64,000 bases of DNA from Marinobacter psychrophilus (GTDB lineage: Bacteria; Pseudomonadota; Gammaproteobacteria; Pseudomonadales; Oleiphilaceae). The stretch is taken from contig NZ_CP011494.1 in the NCBI RefSeq assembly GCF_001043175.1, positions 3,934,598-3,998,597 of the forward strand. Reading direction: 5' to 3'. Made by a program: the position numbers and the translations under genes. The notes under the pieces were generated by a model. That model had not been told where the DNA came from. It searched no databases and saw nothing but the letters and a program-made list of their open reading frames with translations. Position 1 is the stretch's first letter, and every line of letters begins with the position of its first letter. Below, one piece after another: positions 9,306-18,226 of the stretch.

Positions 9306-10631
9306 TTACCAGCCAATCGCTTCTGGTAGCCAGGTTACCAGAGCCGGGAACTGAAAAAGCACCACCAAAGCCAGCAATTGTAGTGCAACGAACGGCAAGA
9401 CACCGACATAAATGTCACGGGTGGTGATGCCTTTTGGCGCAACGCCCTTGAGAAAGAATAACGCCCAACCGAAGGGAGGTGTGAGAAATGACATCTGCAG
9501 ATTCATGGCCACCATGATCGCCAGCCACACCATGTCTGTGCCGTAATTCATAAACACCGGTAAGAACATCGGCAAGGCAATGTAAGAGATTTCGATCCAT
9601 TCCAGGAAAAAACCGAGCACAAACAGCACCACCATCAAAAACAGAATCGCTCCGAACTCGCCGCCCGGCAGTAGATCGAACATGGCATGCACCATTTGAT
9701 CCCCACCCAGCCCCCGAAACGCCAGAGAAAATGGCTGGGCACAGAGCAGGATGAAGAACACCATGGCCGAAATAACCAACGTGCCATGGAGGGTCTCCTT
9801 AAGCATTGCGGGGTTGAAACCCTTAGCGACTACTGCAATCAGCAGTGCACCCAACGCTCCCATAGAGGCTGCTTCAGTCGGCGCGGCAACGCCTCCAATG
9901 ATTGACCCCAGCACCGCAAACACCAACAGTAACGGCGGCATGACATGGGCAAAGAGATCTTTGATGAGCTTCTTGCGGCTGATCAAAGCCCTTTCCTCTG
10001 CTGGGATTGCCGGAACCAGCTCCTTCTTGAACACCCCGAGCAGCAGCAAATACACTATGTAAATACTGGCGAGGATCAGCCCTGGTATGAACGCCGCCGC
10101 AAACAGTGTCCCCACCGATTCCCCGACAATATCCGACAGCAAAATCAGTACCAGACTGGGGGGGATAATCTGACCCAACGTACCCGACGCACAGATGGTC
10201 CCACAGGACACGCTCGGCGAATAACCCCGTCGCATCAATGCCGGCAGCGTCAACAAACCAACGGTCACCACGGTGGCACCAACGATGCCTGTGGATGCCC
10301 CCATCAATACCCCAACCAGAATAATTGCCAGACCCATGCCGCCATTCAGACCACCCATCGCCTTGCCGATCGTTTCCAGCATGTTCTCGGCAACTTTCGA
10401 TTTCTCCAGCATGACCCCCATGAACACAAACAGAGGAATCGCCAGTAGTGTGTAATTGGTTACCACACCAAAAAGACGCGCAGGCATCAGGTAAAACAAA
10501 TTGGTACCGAAGCCGAGATAACCCGCTACGAAGCCGGATACCGCTAACGAAATGGCCACTGGTACTCCAAGAATCATCAGCCCCAGAAAGCCTGCAATCA
10601 TGCCAATCACGAGCCATTCGTTACCACTCAT
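9306..10631 (-). CDS. dctM: TRAP transporter large permease DctM
   Basis: A 441-residue protein of the DctM family, the ion-driven translocation subunit of a tripartite ATP-independent periplasmic transporter. It has about 12 membrane segments and family motifs such as VGVLMGASTGIVGATVVTVG and GQIIPPSLVLILL. The start overlaps the dctQ stop by 4 bp (ATGA), showing translational coupling. With dctQ and dctP it forms transporter A; the substrate is probably a carboxylate-bearing compound acted on by the downstream hydrolase. Confidence 0.93.
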   Translation of the reverse strand: MSGNEWLVIGMIAGFLGLMILGVPVAISLAVSGFVAGYLGFGTNLFYLMPARLFGVVTNYTLLAIPLFVFMGVMLEKSKVAENMLETIGKAMGGLNGGMGLAIILVGVLMGASTGIVGATVVTVGLLTLPALMRRGYSPSVSCGTICASGTLGQIIPPSLVLILLSDIVGESVGTLFAAAFIPGLILASIYIVYLLLLGVFKKELVPAIPAEERALISRKKLIKDLFAHVMPPLLLVFAVLGSIIGGVAAPTEAASMGALGALLIAVVAKGFNPAMLKETLHGTLVISAMVFFILLCAQPFSLAFRGLGGDQMVHAMFDLLPGGEFGAILFLMVVLFVLGFFLEWIEISYIALPMFLPVFMNYGTDMVWLAIMVAMNLQMSFLTPPFGWALFFLKGVAPKGITTRDIYVGVLPFVALQLLALVVLFQFPALVTWLPEAIGW

Positions 10632-11170
10632 ACTGGCTCCTCGGCCGTTAACTGCGCTGCAACCGGCATGGCATTGTCAGGATTACGGAGCTGGATAAGG
10701 GCACGGAAGCAATCCGCCACACCCTGCAACAGCAGCAATCCAAAACCTAAAGGTATAAATGCTTTAAGAAGATAACGAAAAGCCAGACCACCCGGGTCCG
10801 GGGAGCCCTCGTTCAAGTTGTAGGACTGAATAACGTAGAATATAGACAGCCAGGCAATGATGCCCCCTATCGCAACGGTCAACAGCGACGACAGCAAGTC
10901 CACCAAGGCACGAAGGCGCACAGAGAAGCGCTCGTAGAGAAAGTCTATTCGCACATCCGCTCGGTGTTTCATGGAATAGGACAAACCCAGCAGCGCGATT
11001 GGCGATACCAGATGCCACTCCAGCTCCTGCAACGATACCGGCCCGATGGAGAACAGGTACCGCAAAATCACATTGGTCGCCACCATCAGAACGAGGGCAA
11101 GCACGCAGAAGCGTGCCAGCCCACCCATTTGCTCTACCAGCCACTCAAGACCATTAACGATCGTTCGCAA
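10628..11170 (-). CDS. dctQ: TRAP transporter small permease DctQ
   Basis: A 180-residue membrane protein with four hydrophobic segments (about residues 15-37, 47-63, 85-110 and 130-155) and the DctQ-type middle motif MKHRADVRIDFLYER. It links the binding protein to DctM. It begins 14 bp after the dctP stop and overlaps dctM by 4 bp. Confidence 0.92.
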   Translation of the reverse strand: MRTIVNGLEWLVEQMGGLARFCVLALVLMVATNVILRYLFSIGPVSLQELEWHLVSPIALLGLSYSMKHRADVRIDFLYERFSVRLRALVDLLSSLLTVAIGGIIAWLSIFYVIQSYNLNEGSPDPGGLAFRYLLKAFIPLGFGLLLLQGVADCFRALIQLRNPDNAMPVAAQLTAEEPV

Positions 11171-11183
11171 GGCGAAGCTCCGG

Positions 11184-12278
11184 TTACAGATTTAGCAGGG
11201 GTTTCTCGCTCAGGGAGGCCCAGGAACTGTGTTTGTCTTTGAACGCCATGAAGGAGTCGTAGACCTTTTTTATCTGCTCGTCAGAGTTCGCCATGGTTGA
11301 GAGCGTGTCGCTGGTCACTTCCTTGAGACGGCTGACAATGGGCGCAGGCAGTGGCTTGGCAATAACACCCTCGTTTTCAACCAGATCTCTCAGAGCATCA
11401 GCATTATTAGCCTCAGACCAGGCTAGGCTTTCCAGCACCGAAGCCTGAGCAGCCATTTGAATAATCATCTGCAAATCTTTGGGCAAACTGTCCCAAACCT
11501 TCTTATTGATCAGAAGCTCGGTGACGTTGGTGGGTTCATGCCAGCCGGTGGTGTAATAGTTTTTAGCTGCTTTATGTAGACCCAAGCGACGGTCTTGATA
11601 GGGGCCAACAAACTCTGCGGCATCAATGACACCGCGTTCCAGGGCGGGGAAAATCTCGCCACCAGGCAACAGGCGAACAGACACACCAAGCTCGCTGTAG
11701 ACTTTGCCGGCGAGGCCCGGAATACGCATTTTGAGGCCGTTCAGGTCGCTGACCGTTTCAATCGGATCACGGAACCAGCCAGTCATCTGCACACCTGTAT
11801 TACCCATTGGAAATGCGATCAGGCCATACGGCTCATAAAGCTCATGCCATAATTTGAGACCGCCGCCATGGTAGAGCCAAGACATCATGCCCTGGGTGTT
11901 CAACCCGAATGGCACCGTGGTAAAAAATTGCGCGGCCGGAATTTTTCCAGCCCAGAAATAGGCATTCGCCGCGTTCATCTCGACGGTGCCTTGGGCAACC
12001 GCGTTAAACCCTTCCAGTGCGGGAATCAGTTCGCCTGCGGCGAAATGGGAAATATTCAAACGACCGCCGGACATCTCACCCACTTTCTGACAAAAATCCG
12101 TCGGGCTACCCGGCCCCTGAACATAGAAAGGTGAGCCTGGCGGGTAGGCGTTCGTCATCTTCAGGTTGAAAGTTTCCTTAGAGGCGGCCGCGCTCACAAT
12201 GCCGGGCGTGCCAAAAGCAATACCTGCGGTAGTGGAGGCAAGGGCAGCGCCCAGGAATTTGCGTCGGTTGATAGTCAT
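11184..12278 (-). CDS. dctP: TRAP periplasmic solute-binding protein, Tat-exported
   Basis: A 364-residue DctP-family receptor. It begins with a twin-arginine signal, MTINRRKFLGAALA, and a cleavage region near GIVSAAA, so it should be exported folded. The body has family landmarks LKMRIPGLAGKVYSELG and GVIDAAEFVGPYQD (residues about 175-225), typical of the TakP-like dimeric receptors that bind 2-oxo or branched carboxylates. It is the first transporter gene after a 375-bp upstream region. Confidence 0.92.
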   Translation of the reverse strand: MTINRRKFLGAALASTTAGIAFGTPGIVSAAASKETFNLKMTNAYPPGSPFYVQGPGSPTDFCQKVGEMSGGRLNISHFAAGELIPALEGFNAVAQGTVEMNAANAYFWAGKIPAAQFFTTVPFGLNTQGMMSWLYHGGGLKLWHELYEPYGLIAFPMGNTGVQMTGWFRDPIETVSDLNGLKMRIPGLAGKVYSELGVSVRLLPGGEIFPALERGVIDAAEFVGPYQDRRLGLHKAAKNYYTTGWHEPTNVTELLINKKVWDSLPKDLQMIIQMAAQASVLESLAWSEANNADALRDLVENEGVIAKPLPAPIVSRLKEVTSDTLSTMANSDEQIKKVYDSFMAFKDKHSSWASLSEKPLLNL

Positions 12279-12347
12279 ATTGAAAGCACCTGTGGAATCG
12301 TTTGAGAACGGACAGCGCTATTCTCGATCACCGTCTTCACAGGTTTA

Positions 12348-12363
12348 TGCAGGCCTTATGCCA
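12348..12363 (-). promoter_or_regulatory. Possible sigma-54 promoter upstream of dctP
   Basis: On the minus strand the sequence TGGCATAAGGCCTGCA keeps the GG and GC dinucleotides 12 bases apart, matching the TGGCAC-N5-TTGC frame of sigma-54 promoters at the key positions with three mismatches. It lies about 70 bp upstream of the dctP start in the 12279-12653 gap, which otherwise holds an AT-rich tract (12365-12420) and no gene. No enhancer-binding regulator gene is nearby, which weakens the call. Confidence 0.35.
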
Positions 12364-12653
12364 CATCTTAAAAAGCAAATAACTCGCTCTTTTTATTAGC
12401 TTATTTTCTATCTACAGAAGAGTTTCTGTGGAAGAATTATGTATCGTTAGAGCGCACAAATTAAATATAGCAAGGTCAAACTCGGCATCAACTTGATGGG
12501 TGAGAAGCAAAAAACTGAACATTCAGCTTTCAATTCGAAGGGCAAGACCAACAAACGGAAGTAAAATGCCACCATCACATCCATTTGTCATATCTGCACC
12601 AGATCCGTCCAAATGCCCGAACCTGGAGCGGAGTCCGACGATGACAGTAGCGT

Positions 12654-13100
12654 TTAGAGTCGAGCACCGCCCCGGCGATGTTTCACCCGTTTGAGCAGCG
12701 CACTTGATTCAATGGCGAGAATTTCCGGGCGGGCAAACAAGTTCTCATTAACAAACGAATTGAAGGTTTCGTAACTGTCCGTGAGGGTGTGGATGTGCAG
12801 GCTTTTGAGATCGGTCATGATATAAAGGCTGACCACTTCCGGCTTGGATGCCAAGTCGTCCGCGACGGCTTCAATTGCAATGGGCGCTACCTTCAGATCA
12901 ATGAAGGTAGAGATTACTTTACCCAGCTTTTCCGGATTGATCACCGCAGTGAACTGCTCAATCACGCCGCTCTCGACCATCGCCTGAACACGGGCTCGGG
13001 CATGGGTACGGGAGACATTCAGTTGGCGCGCAATGTCCGCAAAGGACGTGCGTCCGTCTTTGATCAGAAGGTTCAAAAGTGCCGTGTCGAGCTTGTTCAT
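12654..13100 (-). CDS. Lrp/AsnC-family regulator (cluster A)
   Basis: A 148-residue Lrp-type regulator with an N-terminal winged helix (KLDTALLNLLIKDGRTSFADIAR then LNVSRTHARARVQAM) and a C-terminal RAM domain with the ligand-binding beta-alpha-beta fold. It lies directly upstream of the TRAP/hydrolase operon on the same strand and most probably senses an amino-acid-like inducer and controls that operon. The 375-bp gap to dctP leaves room for an independent promoter. Confidence 0.88.
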   Translation of the reverse strand: MNKLDTALLNLLIKDGRTSFADIARQLNVSRTHARARVQAMVESGVIEQFTAVINPEKLGKVISTFIDLKVAPIAIEAVADDLASKPEVVSLYIMTDLKSLHIHTLTDSYETFNSFVNENLFARPEILAIESSALLKRVKHRRGGARL

Positions 13101-13295
13101 AAGACCTGTCCTACTTCGGGGTCGGTGTCATCGTAGATACACGTTCAACGAGAAGTAACTATCAGCCGCTTGAAGTCAAGTGCCTGAAATGACCCTAAAC
13201 CCTTCGTTTGGCGAAAAACGGCGAGCCGGATCATTGGGTCGATTGCTCGGTTATCTAGCCCGTTAAATAACAAGACGAGCTTTTGTTAAGGAACA

Positions 13296-13583
13296 CTAAG
13301 GAACGGCGCGCTCGACTATGCACTCGTAACCGCCCATTTCGAATTCACGGCAGATGAACGGGCGCTTCTGATAAATTGAGCAAGACATGGTGTTGCGGTC
13401 CAGCGCGGCGCACCAGCCGTCGTCCAGTCGGGCCATGGTGCGGCTACCCCACTGGTCGGTTGCAATGAAGCGCTCTGGCACGCCGGTCTCTGTAATCAGC
13501 ATGACTTCGAGGCGACAGCAGCTGGCCTGGCAGCTTGAGCAGCTGATGGTGCTGTCTGGCAGGTTCTCTGCTTCAATCCTCAT
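13296..13583 (-). CDS. YkgJ-family cysteine-cluster protein
   Basis: A 95-residue protein with the CxxCxxxCC cluster (residues 15-23) and further cysteines at CAALDRNTMSCSIY and FICREF, the pattern of the zinc/iron-chelating CxxCxxCC domain. Function in the family is unknown. The best ribosome site (GGAGA near 13600) actually serves an out-of-frame ATG 13 bases upstream that would encode only seven residues, MAHSNED, so translation may be coupled to a tiny leader. It follows the C-terminal remnant of ddh by 36 bp. Confidence 0.75.
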   Translation of the reverse strand: MRIEAENLPDSTISCSSCQASCCRLEVMLITETGVPERFIATDQWGSRTMARLDDGWCAALDRNTMSCSIYQKRPFICREFEMGGYECIVERAVP

Positions 13584-13619
13584 TGGAATGCGCCATTGTA
13601 TTCTCCGCGGGCGTTGTAA

Positions 13620-14101
13620 TCAGAGCAGCTCTTTGCGCAGCTGCGACGAACTTTTAGGTGACAGCAAACCCAGTGCGACATCAAACACGGTTTTCGCTCC
13701 AATTTCACCTGAGCGCGCCAGCCTATAAATAGTTCGAGTGTAGGCTACTGTGCTGCACCATTGAGTGCTGCAAAGTATTCATTCACTTTTTCATGGGTGT
13801 CAAAACTGTCCACCGTGTTAAAAAACTGCGTCAGGTGTGGCCCCTGTTCCGGTAGATCGGTTTTAGAACCACCACACAGAATCATTACATCCACTTCATC
13901 CTGATACTGCTCGACATCCGCCATAGCGTATACCGGCACCTTTTGATCTAAAAGTGTCACGCTGGCAGAATCACGGCGACTAAACACACAAATCAGCTCC
14001 ATGTCTGAATTTTGTGCCAAACACGTTTCCACGCCCCGGCCCAAACTGCCATAACCGGCAATGGCTACTCTAATCTGATTAGTCATGGTGATTGAATCCA
14101 T
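13620..14101 (-). pseudogene. ddh: meso-Diaminopimelate dehydrogenase with internal deletion
   Basis: The first 118 codons (13745-14101) give a typical Ddh N-terminus: the Rossmann start RVAIAGYGSLGRGVE, SRRDSASV, then CGGSKTDLPEQGP and NTVDSFDTHEKV. The frame stops at TAG after ALNGAAQ. About 5 bp later, in another frame, comes a recognisable Ddh C-terminus (TRTIYRLARSGEIGAKTVFD, then LLSPKSSSQLRKELL, stop at 13620-13622). Intact Ddh is about 326 residues, so some 170 internal codons are lost and the halves are out of frame. The enzyme is dead; the gene once catalysed NADP-dependent interconversion of diaminopimelate and tetrahydrodipicolinate, or a related D-amino-acid reaction. Confidence 0.85.
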
Positions 14102-14303
14102 TTTCTTAAAACAATTTTGTGCACGAGAACACAGCTTCGAGGGCTTTGCAGAAGCCTAGTTCGTCGGTAAGCGCATAAAATAGACCCTCAAAATTAGCAC
14201 GATAATACGCCAACTTTTAGTCTGCATCAGAAAGTACCGTTTGGCACAGTCAAAAACGGATGACTACGCCACCACAAAAGCCTTAAAAGTACGCTTGGGT
14301 GCC

Positions 14304-14322
14304 ATAACAGCATTGCTGTTAT
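14304..14322. promoter_or_regulatory. Perfect 19-bp palindrome upstream of ridA
   Basis: ATAACAGCA-T-TGCTGTTAT has 9-bp perfect arms around one central base and ends 33 bp upstream of the ridA start, in the 254-bp gap between ridA and the ddh remnant. The size and position suit a dimeric regulator's operator; a short transcript hairpin is the alternative. Confidence 0.5.
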
Positions 14323-14355
14323 CATCTTAAATTAGATTTTTACCAAGAGGAATTT

Positions 14356-14706
14356 ATGGAAATTCAAAGATTTGAAACAGGCACTCGGATGAGCCGCGTT
14401 GTTATTCACAATCAGACCGTGTATCTAGCTGGCCAAGTAGGCAACGCCTCTGATGACGTAGCTGACCAAACCCGTGAAGCACTTGCCCGCGTTGATGCAC
14501 TATTAACGAGCGTTGGTTCTAGCCGTGAAGATTTATTGCAGGTGATCATCTGGCTTTCTGATATGGCTGACTTTAAGGCTATGAATTCGGTGTGGGACGC
14601 GTGGGTACCGGCTGGCCATGCCCCTGCCCGAGCTTGTGGTGAGGCACGACTGGCAAGGCCTGAATTAAAGGTTGAATTGATCGTTACGGCCGCAGCAAGA
14701 GGCTGA
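14356..14706 (+). CDS. RidA-family enamine/imine deaminase
   Basis: A 116-residue protein of the RidA/YjgF/YER057c superfamily, which hydrolyses reactive 2-aminoacrylate-type enamines released by PLP enzymes. Landmarks are VYLAGQVGN near residue 22, [21 protein letters not shown] in the middle and the C-terminal [18 protein letters not shown], where the arginine after the P/A region matches the conserved catalytic arginine (RxxxxxxLxxP). AGAGGAA lies just upstream of the ATG. It may have partnered the divergent ddh before that gene decayed. Confidence 0.87.
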   Translation: MEIQRFETGTRMSRVVIHNQTVYLAGQVGNASDDVADQTREALARVDALLTSVGSSREDLLQVIIWLSDMADFKAMNSVWDAWVPAGHAPARACGEARLARPELKVELIVTAAARG

Positions 14707-14715
14707 TTTGATAGA

Positions 14716-14738
14716 AGCCGCAGCATCATGCTGCGGCT
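14716..14738. terminator. Strong hairpin after ridA
   Basis: AGCCGCAGCAT-C-ATGCTGCGGCT forms an 11-bp perfect stem 10 bp after the ridA stop and about 150 bp before the convergent chemoreceptor stop. Neither strand has a clear T tract, so it may be a weak or Rho-assisted bidirectional terminator or a transcript-stabilising hairpin. The remaining bases to 14891 show nothing else. Confidence 0.45.
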
Positions 14739-14891
14739 CTGGAACTTGAACAGAAACAACCTGAATCTCGACCAAGATAGCCGTTAAGGCTCGGCCTCTG
14801 GTCACTTTTCTGCGCCATCAGGACACCAGCAGATACACCACCATCAGCACAGCCTCGATGAAGAGGCTATGAAACGTCTACGGCTTAACTC

Positions 14892-16778
14892 TTAAACCCT
14901 GAAGCGGGAAACATTCTTGCTTAAAGTTTGGCCAATGGTTTCAATATGACCACTATAAACATCGTTCTCACTCGCGGCAGCGGAAGCCTCTTGGCCTTGG
15001 TCTGCGATACGCGTGATGGATGCGTTGAGCTCTTCGGTTACTGAGGTTTGTTCTTCAGAAGCCGTCGCAATTTGCATTGTCATCTGGCTAATGGCCGTTA
15101 TTGCATCGGCTACCCGGTTCAATGCATCCATAGCGTCCTGAGCTTTCTCCATGCTGACATTGGAAACAGCCTTGGACGCGTTCATCCCAGCGACGGCATC
15201 ACTGGCCCCTTTCTGCAGGCGCTCAATCATGCTGTTTATTTCTTTGGTACTGGTTTGGGTTCTTTGGGCCAGGTTTCTCACTTCGTCCGCTACCACGGCA
15301 AACCCGCGGCCGGCGTCGCCCGCACGAGCCGCCTCTATTGCGGCGTTCAGAGCCAGCAAATTGGTTTGTTCCGCAATTCCCTGAATTACTTCAAGCACCG
15401 AGGTAATCGAAGTTACATCTTTGCCCAAATTGTTGATGACTTCGGCTGCAGCATTCACTTCTTGCGACAGTTTTCGCACCGCATCCCTGGATTGGCCGAC
15501 GGTTTCCAATGAAGCCCGGCTTTCCTTGTCAGCCGTATTGGCCGCATCGGCTGTTTGCTGAGCATTCTGGGCGATTTCACCTGCGGCTGCGGACATTTCG
15601 TTAATTGCAGCTGCCACCATATCCACTTCGGCTTGCTGGCCTTCAACGCTCATCCGGCTTGAGCTGGCTGTTTTTTTCAATGCGACCACATTCGTTGCGA
15701 GGTCATCGCTACCACTTAGAACATCGTGCACGACCACTTGAATATTTTCGATAAAGCTATTGAAGCTGCCCGCGAGTTCTCCGAATTCATCCTTGGCACT
15801 GGCATCCAGGCGTTGGGTTAGATCGGCCTCACCAGAGCTGATGTCTGCCATTGCAGAGTTCAAACGCCGCACTGGGGCCATCAGTATTTTGATACACACG
15901 TTTAAAATGAACAGCGATACCAGTATGCCGACGAGCGCGAGGATTATCCCGGTCGTACGGGCACTTAGCATGGGAGCGTTGATTTTGTCGACGTTCACAA
16001 AAGTGCCCAGATACCAGTCAACGCCTCGCGCATCCTTAATCGGGTGAAAAGCGACTCGCCACGCCACATCGCCTGATTCGTAGAATTGACGAAGCCCGTC
16101 ATACTTGGGCGGCACGCCAATCAAATCTTTAATGTTTTCTCCGATCAATTTGCTTTCGGGATGGAACAGGACAACACCTTCATCATTAACCAGGCCTGCG
16201 TAGCCAGTGTCAGCAAGCGTTATGGTGCCAAGCATTTTTTTGATAGCGTTCAAGCTTATATCCGCACCGGCCACACCAACGTTACTTCCACCGCTAACAG
16301 GCGCCAAAGCGGTAATGATCATTTCGCCGCTCGACGCGTCGCGATATGGCTCGGTAAACGAAGCCTTGCCTTCCGTCATACCTTTTTTGTACCACGGACG
16401 ACCGCGGGGGTCGAAGCCAGCTGGGAGCGTTGCTTCCGCAGCCGTTGACTCCATCAGCATGCGACCCTCTTTATTACCGAGATACACATTAATGAAGCCA
16501 CCGCCGGTAGAAACGGTTTGTAAAATATTACGCCTCTGTTCATCACTCTGTGCGTTTCCCAGACTTTCCGCCACAGCCTCTGTCATCACCAACCGGGTAT
16601 TAAGCCATTCAGCGATACTGGATGTGTTCTGCGCCACAGCGTCTTTGATCAGTGCGTCAACGTAGGTGCTCGTTGTGCTTTTCAGCCGCATGTCGCCAAC
16701 AATGGTAATAGTGCCCATCAAAAGCACTAATATTATGCCAAATGTGACCAAGAGCTTTTGCCCGAAAGTTAGTTGCAC
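14892..16778 (-). CDS. Methyl-accepting chemotaxis protein, dCache type
   Basis: A 628-residue chemoreceptor: membrane segment at about 9-28, periplasmic sensor of dCache_1 type (about 35-270, with [12 protein letters not shown] and [13 protein letters not shown] characteristic of amino-acid or organic-acid sensing Cache domains), second membrane segment near 275-300, HAMP, and a cytoplasmic signalling domain with the hairpin-tip sequence [18 protein letters not shown]. The start [14 protein letters not shown] is clear. It stands alone; the ligand is unknown, but the flanking amino-acid metabolism genes suggest an amino-acid-like attractant. Confidence 0.93.
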   Translation of the reverse strand: MQLTFGQKLLVTFGIILVLLMGTITIVGDMRLKSTTSTYVDALIKDAVAQNTSSIAEWLNTRLVMTEAVAESLGNAQSDEQRRNILQTVSTGGGFINVYLGNKEGRMLMESTAAEATLPAGFDPRGRPWYKKGMTEGKASFTEPYRDASSGEMIITALAPVSGGSNVGVAGADISLNAIKKMLGTITLADTGYAGLVNDEGVVLFHPESKLIGENIKDLIGVPPKYDGLRQFYESGDVAWRVAFHPIKDARGVDWYLGTFVNVDKINAPMLSARTTGIILALVGILVSLFILNVCIKILMAPVRRLNSAMADISSGEADLTQRLDASAKDEFGELAGSFNSFIENIQVVVHDVLSGSDDLATNVVALKKTASSSRMSVEGQQAEVDMVAAAINEMSAAAGEIAQNAQQTADAANTADKESRASLETVGQSRDAVRKLSQEVNAAAEVINNLGKDVTSITSVLEVIQGIAEQTNLLALNAAIEAARAGDAGRGFAVVADEVRNLAQRTQTSTKEINSMIERLQKGASDAVAGMNASKAVSNVSMEKAQDAMDALNRVADAITAISQMTMQIATASEEQTSVTEELNASITRIADQGQEASAAASENDVYSGHIETIGQTLSKNVSRFRV

Positions 16779-16919
16779 AGTATGTCCTCGTCTTTTTGCA
16801 GGCGGGTTATAAAGAATATTCGTATAGGTAGGCTTATCGGCAGGTACTGCGATGTCTTTAATGAATTTTACGACTGATTAAAGGCGAACGACAGTAACAC
16901 GAAAGTCGCTTACTACAGG

Positions 16920-17850
16920 TCAGATTTTCGCCGCTACTGTTGTTCCTGCTGTCCCGACGCGGACGTCACTCGGCTTCTGTTCCATGAGTTGGCCGATGGT
17001 CTGACCGACCTTCAGCACCGCCATCTCCACTTTGCGAGTGGGCAGGTTGGCGAAATTCATCCGAATGCAGTTACGGTATTTTCCCGCTGCCGAGAAAATA
17101 TTGCCGCATGCGACTTGTACGTTCTGGGCTTCCAACAGGCGATTGAGGGCATAGCTGTCGAACTCTTCCGACAGCTCGATCCACAGCGTAAACCCCCCTT
17201 GGGGTTGGCTGATTCGGGTGCCCGCCGGGAAATAGCGGTTAACCCATTCGCTCATCAGGTCGCCGTGGCGCCCGAGCCAATGTATTTCATGTGCAGCACC
17301 TGTGGCAGGTAGCGTCCCGGGGCGATCCAGCCGACCCGAAGGCCGGGTGCCACTGTCTTGGAGAATGAACTGCACAGAAGAACCCGATTGTCCTCATCAA
17401 AGGACTTCAGTGAGCGCGGCCGCGGATAGCGATATGATAGATCACCATAGATATCGTCTTCAATGATCGGCACGTCAAAACGCTGGGCCAGGCGGACAAG
17501 CTTGAGCTTGCGATCGTCGGGCATGATGTAGCCTAGGGGGTTGTTACAGTTGGCAGTCAATTGGATAACTTTGACCGGCCATTGCTCCATGGCCATTTCC
17601 AAGGCTTCCAGGTTGATGCCAGTGACAGGGTCAGTGGGAATCTCCAGTGCCTTGAGGTCGGCGGCCTTGAGAATTTGCGTGATGCCGTGGTAGCTCGGCG
17701 AGGCAATGGCAACGATGTCGCCGGGCACGCAAACCGCGCGTATGGCGGTAGACAGGGCTTCCTGGCAACCGCTGGTGACGATTATGTCGGCCGGGGTCAG
17801 GCTGCAGCCCGAATCAATGGACAGTCTTTGCGACGTTTCCTGACTCGGCC
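16920..17850 (-). pseudogene. Broken MocR-type (GntR-aminotransferase) regulator
   Basis: Three observations mark this as a pseudogene. Homology to the aminotransferase-like domain starts abruptly near 17850 (SIDSGCSLTPADIIVTSG), with no N-terminal winged helix. It continues through NCNNPLGYIMPD, IIEDDIYGDLSYRYPRPRS and the PLP-lysine region CSSFSKTVAPGLRVGW, then hits a stop at 17255 after KYIGSGATAT. The C-terminal part (DLMSEWVNRYFPAG to the stop at 16920) continues in another frame after an apparent loss of about 25 codons at the junction near 17260. It is divergent from an intact LysE exporter, the usual pairing for such regulators. Confidence 0.87.
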
Positions 17851-18226
17851 GTCGTATTTAAATGCGTTTAATATCACCATGAGCCTGGTGCTATTGATAT
17901 CGTTAATTCCGGTTTTAAAAAAACTGTCATTTCCGCAATGGGGGTTTTGAACTCACAGAAAAGTTGTTAAGACACAACCAGTGCGATCAATTTGCACTCG
18001 GCGCCTTCGGTCGACAGCGTGCAGATTATCGATGTCGCGCGCTTCCACACAACACGGGGCGAGCGACTGTACAAACAATCTGAGCTCACGCCCTGAATGG
18101 GGAAAACCCGCGCCAAGGAGCCAGATCATCGTTGCTTCAGGTAGGTTTTTCGGCAAGCCACTTTAAGCCAGCAATAGCTTGCAGTGTTCACTGTGCGCGC
18201 TGACGCGATGGGTATGAGAGGGTTCT
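17851..18226. other. Intergenic region between MocR remnant and lysE
   Basis: No gene is supported here. It is where the missing DNA-binding half of the MocR-type regulator would be expected, but neither strand gives a GntR winged helix. The short open frames at 17953-18166 on both strands have no recognisable domain. The lysE promoter must lie within it, but no good -35/-10 pair was identified. Confidence 0.5.

Noticed and set aside
9874..10617. Long 247-residue frame inside dctM
   Set aside because: Same-strand out-of-frame shadow of the clearly coding dctM; composition rich in W, H and C, with no homology.
12500..12694. 64-residue plus-strand frame in the Lrp-dctP gap
   Set aside because: It runs into the antisense of the Lrp gene and shows no protein family features.
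17953..18166. Short frames on both strands between the MocR remnant and lysE
   Set aside because: Neither gives a recognisable domain or a ribosome site; they do not supply the missing GntR domain.
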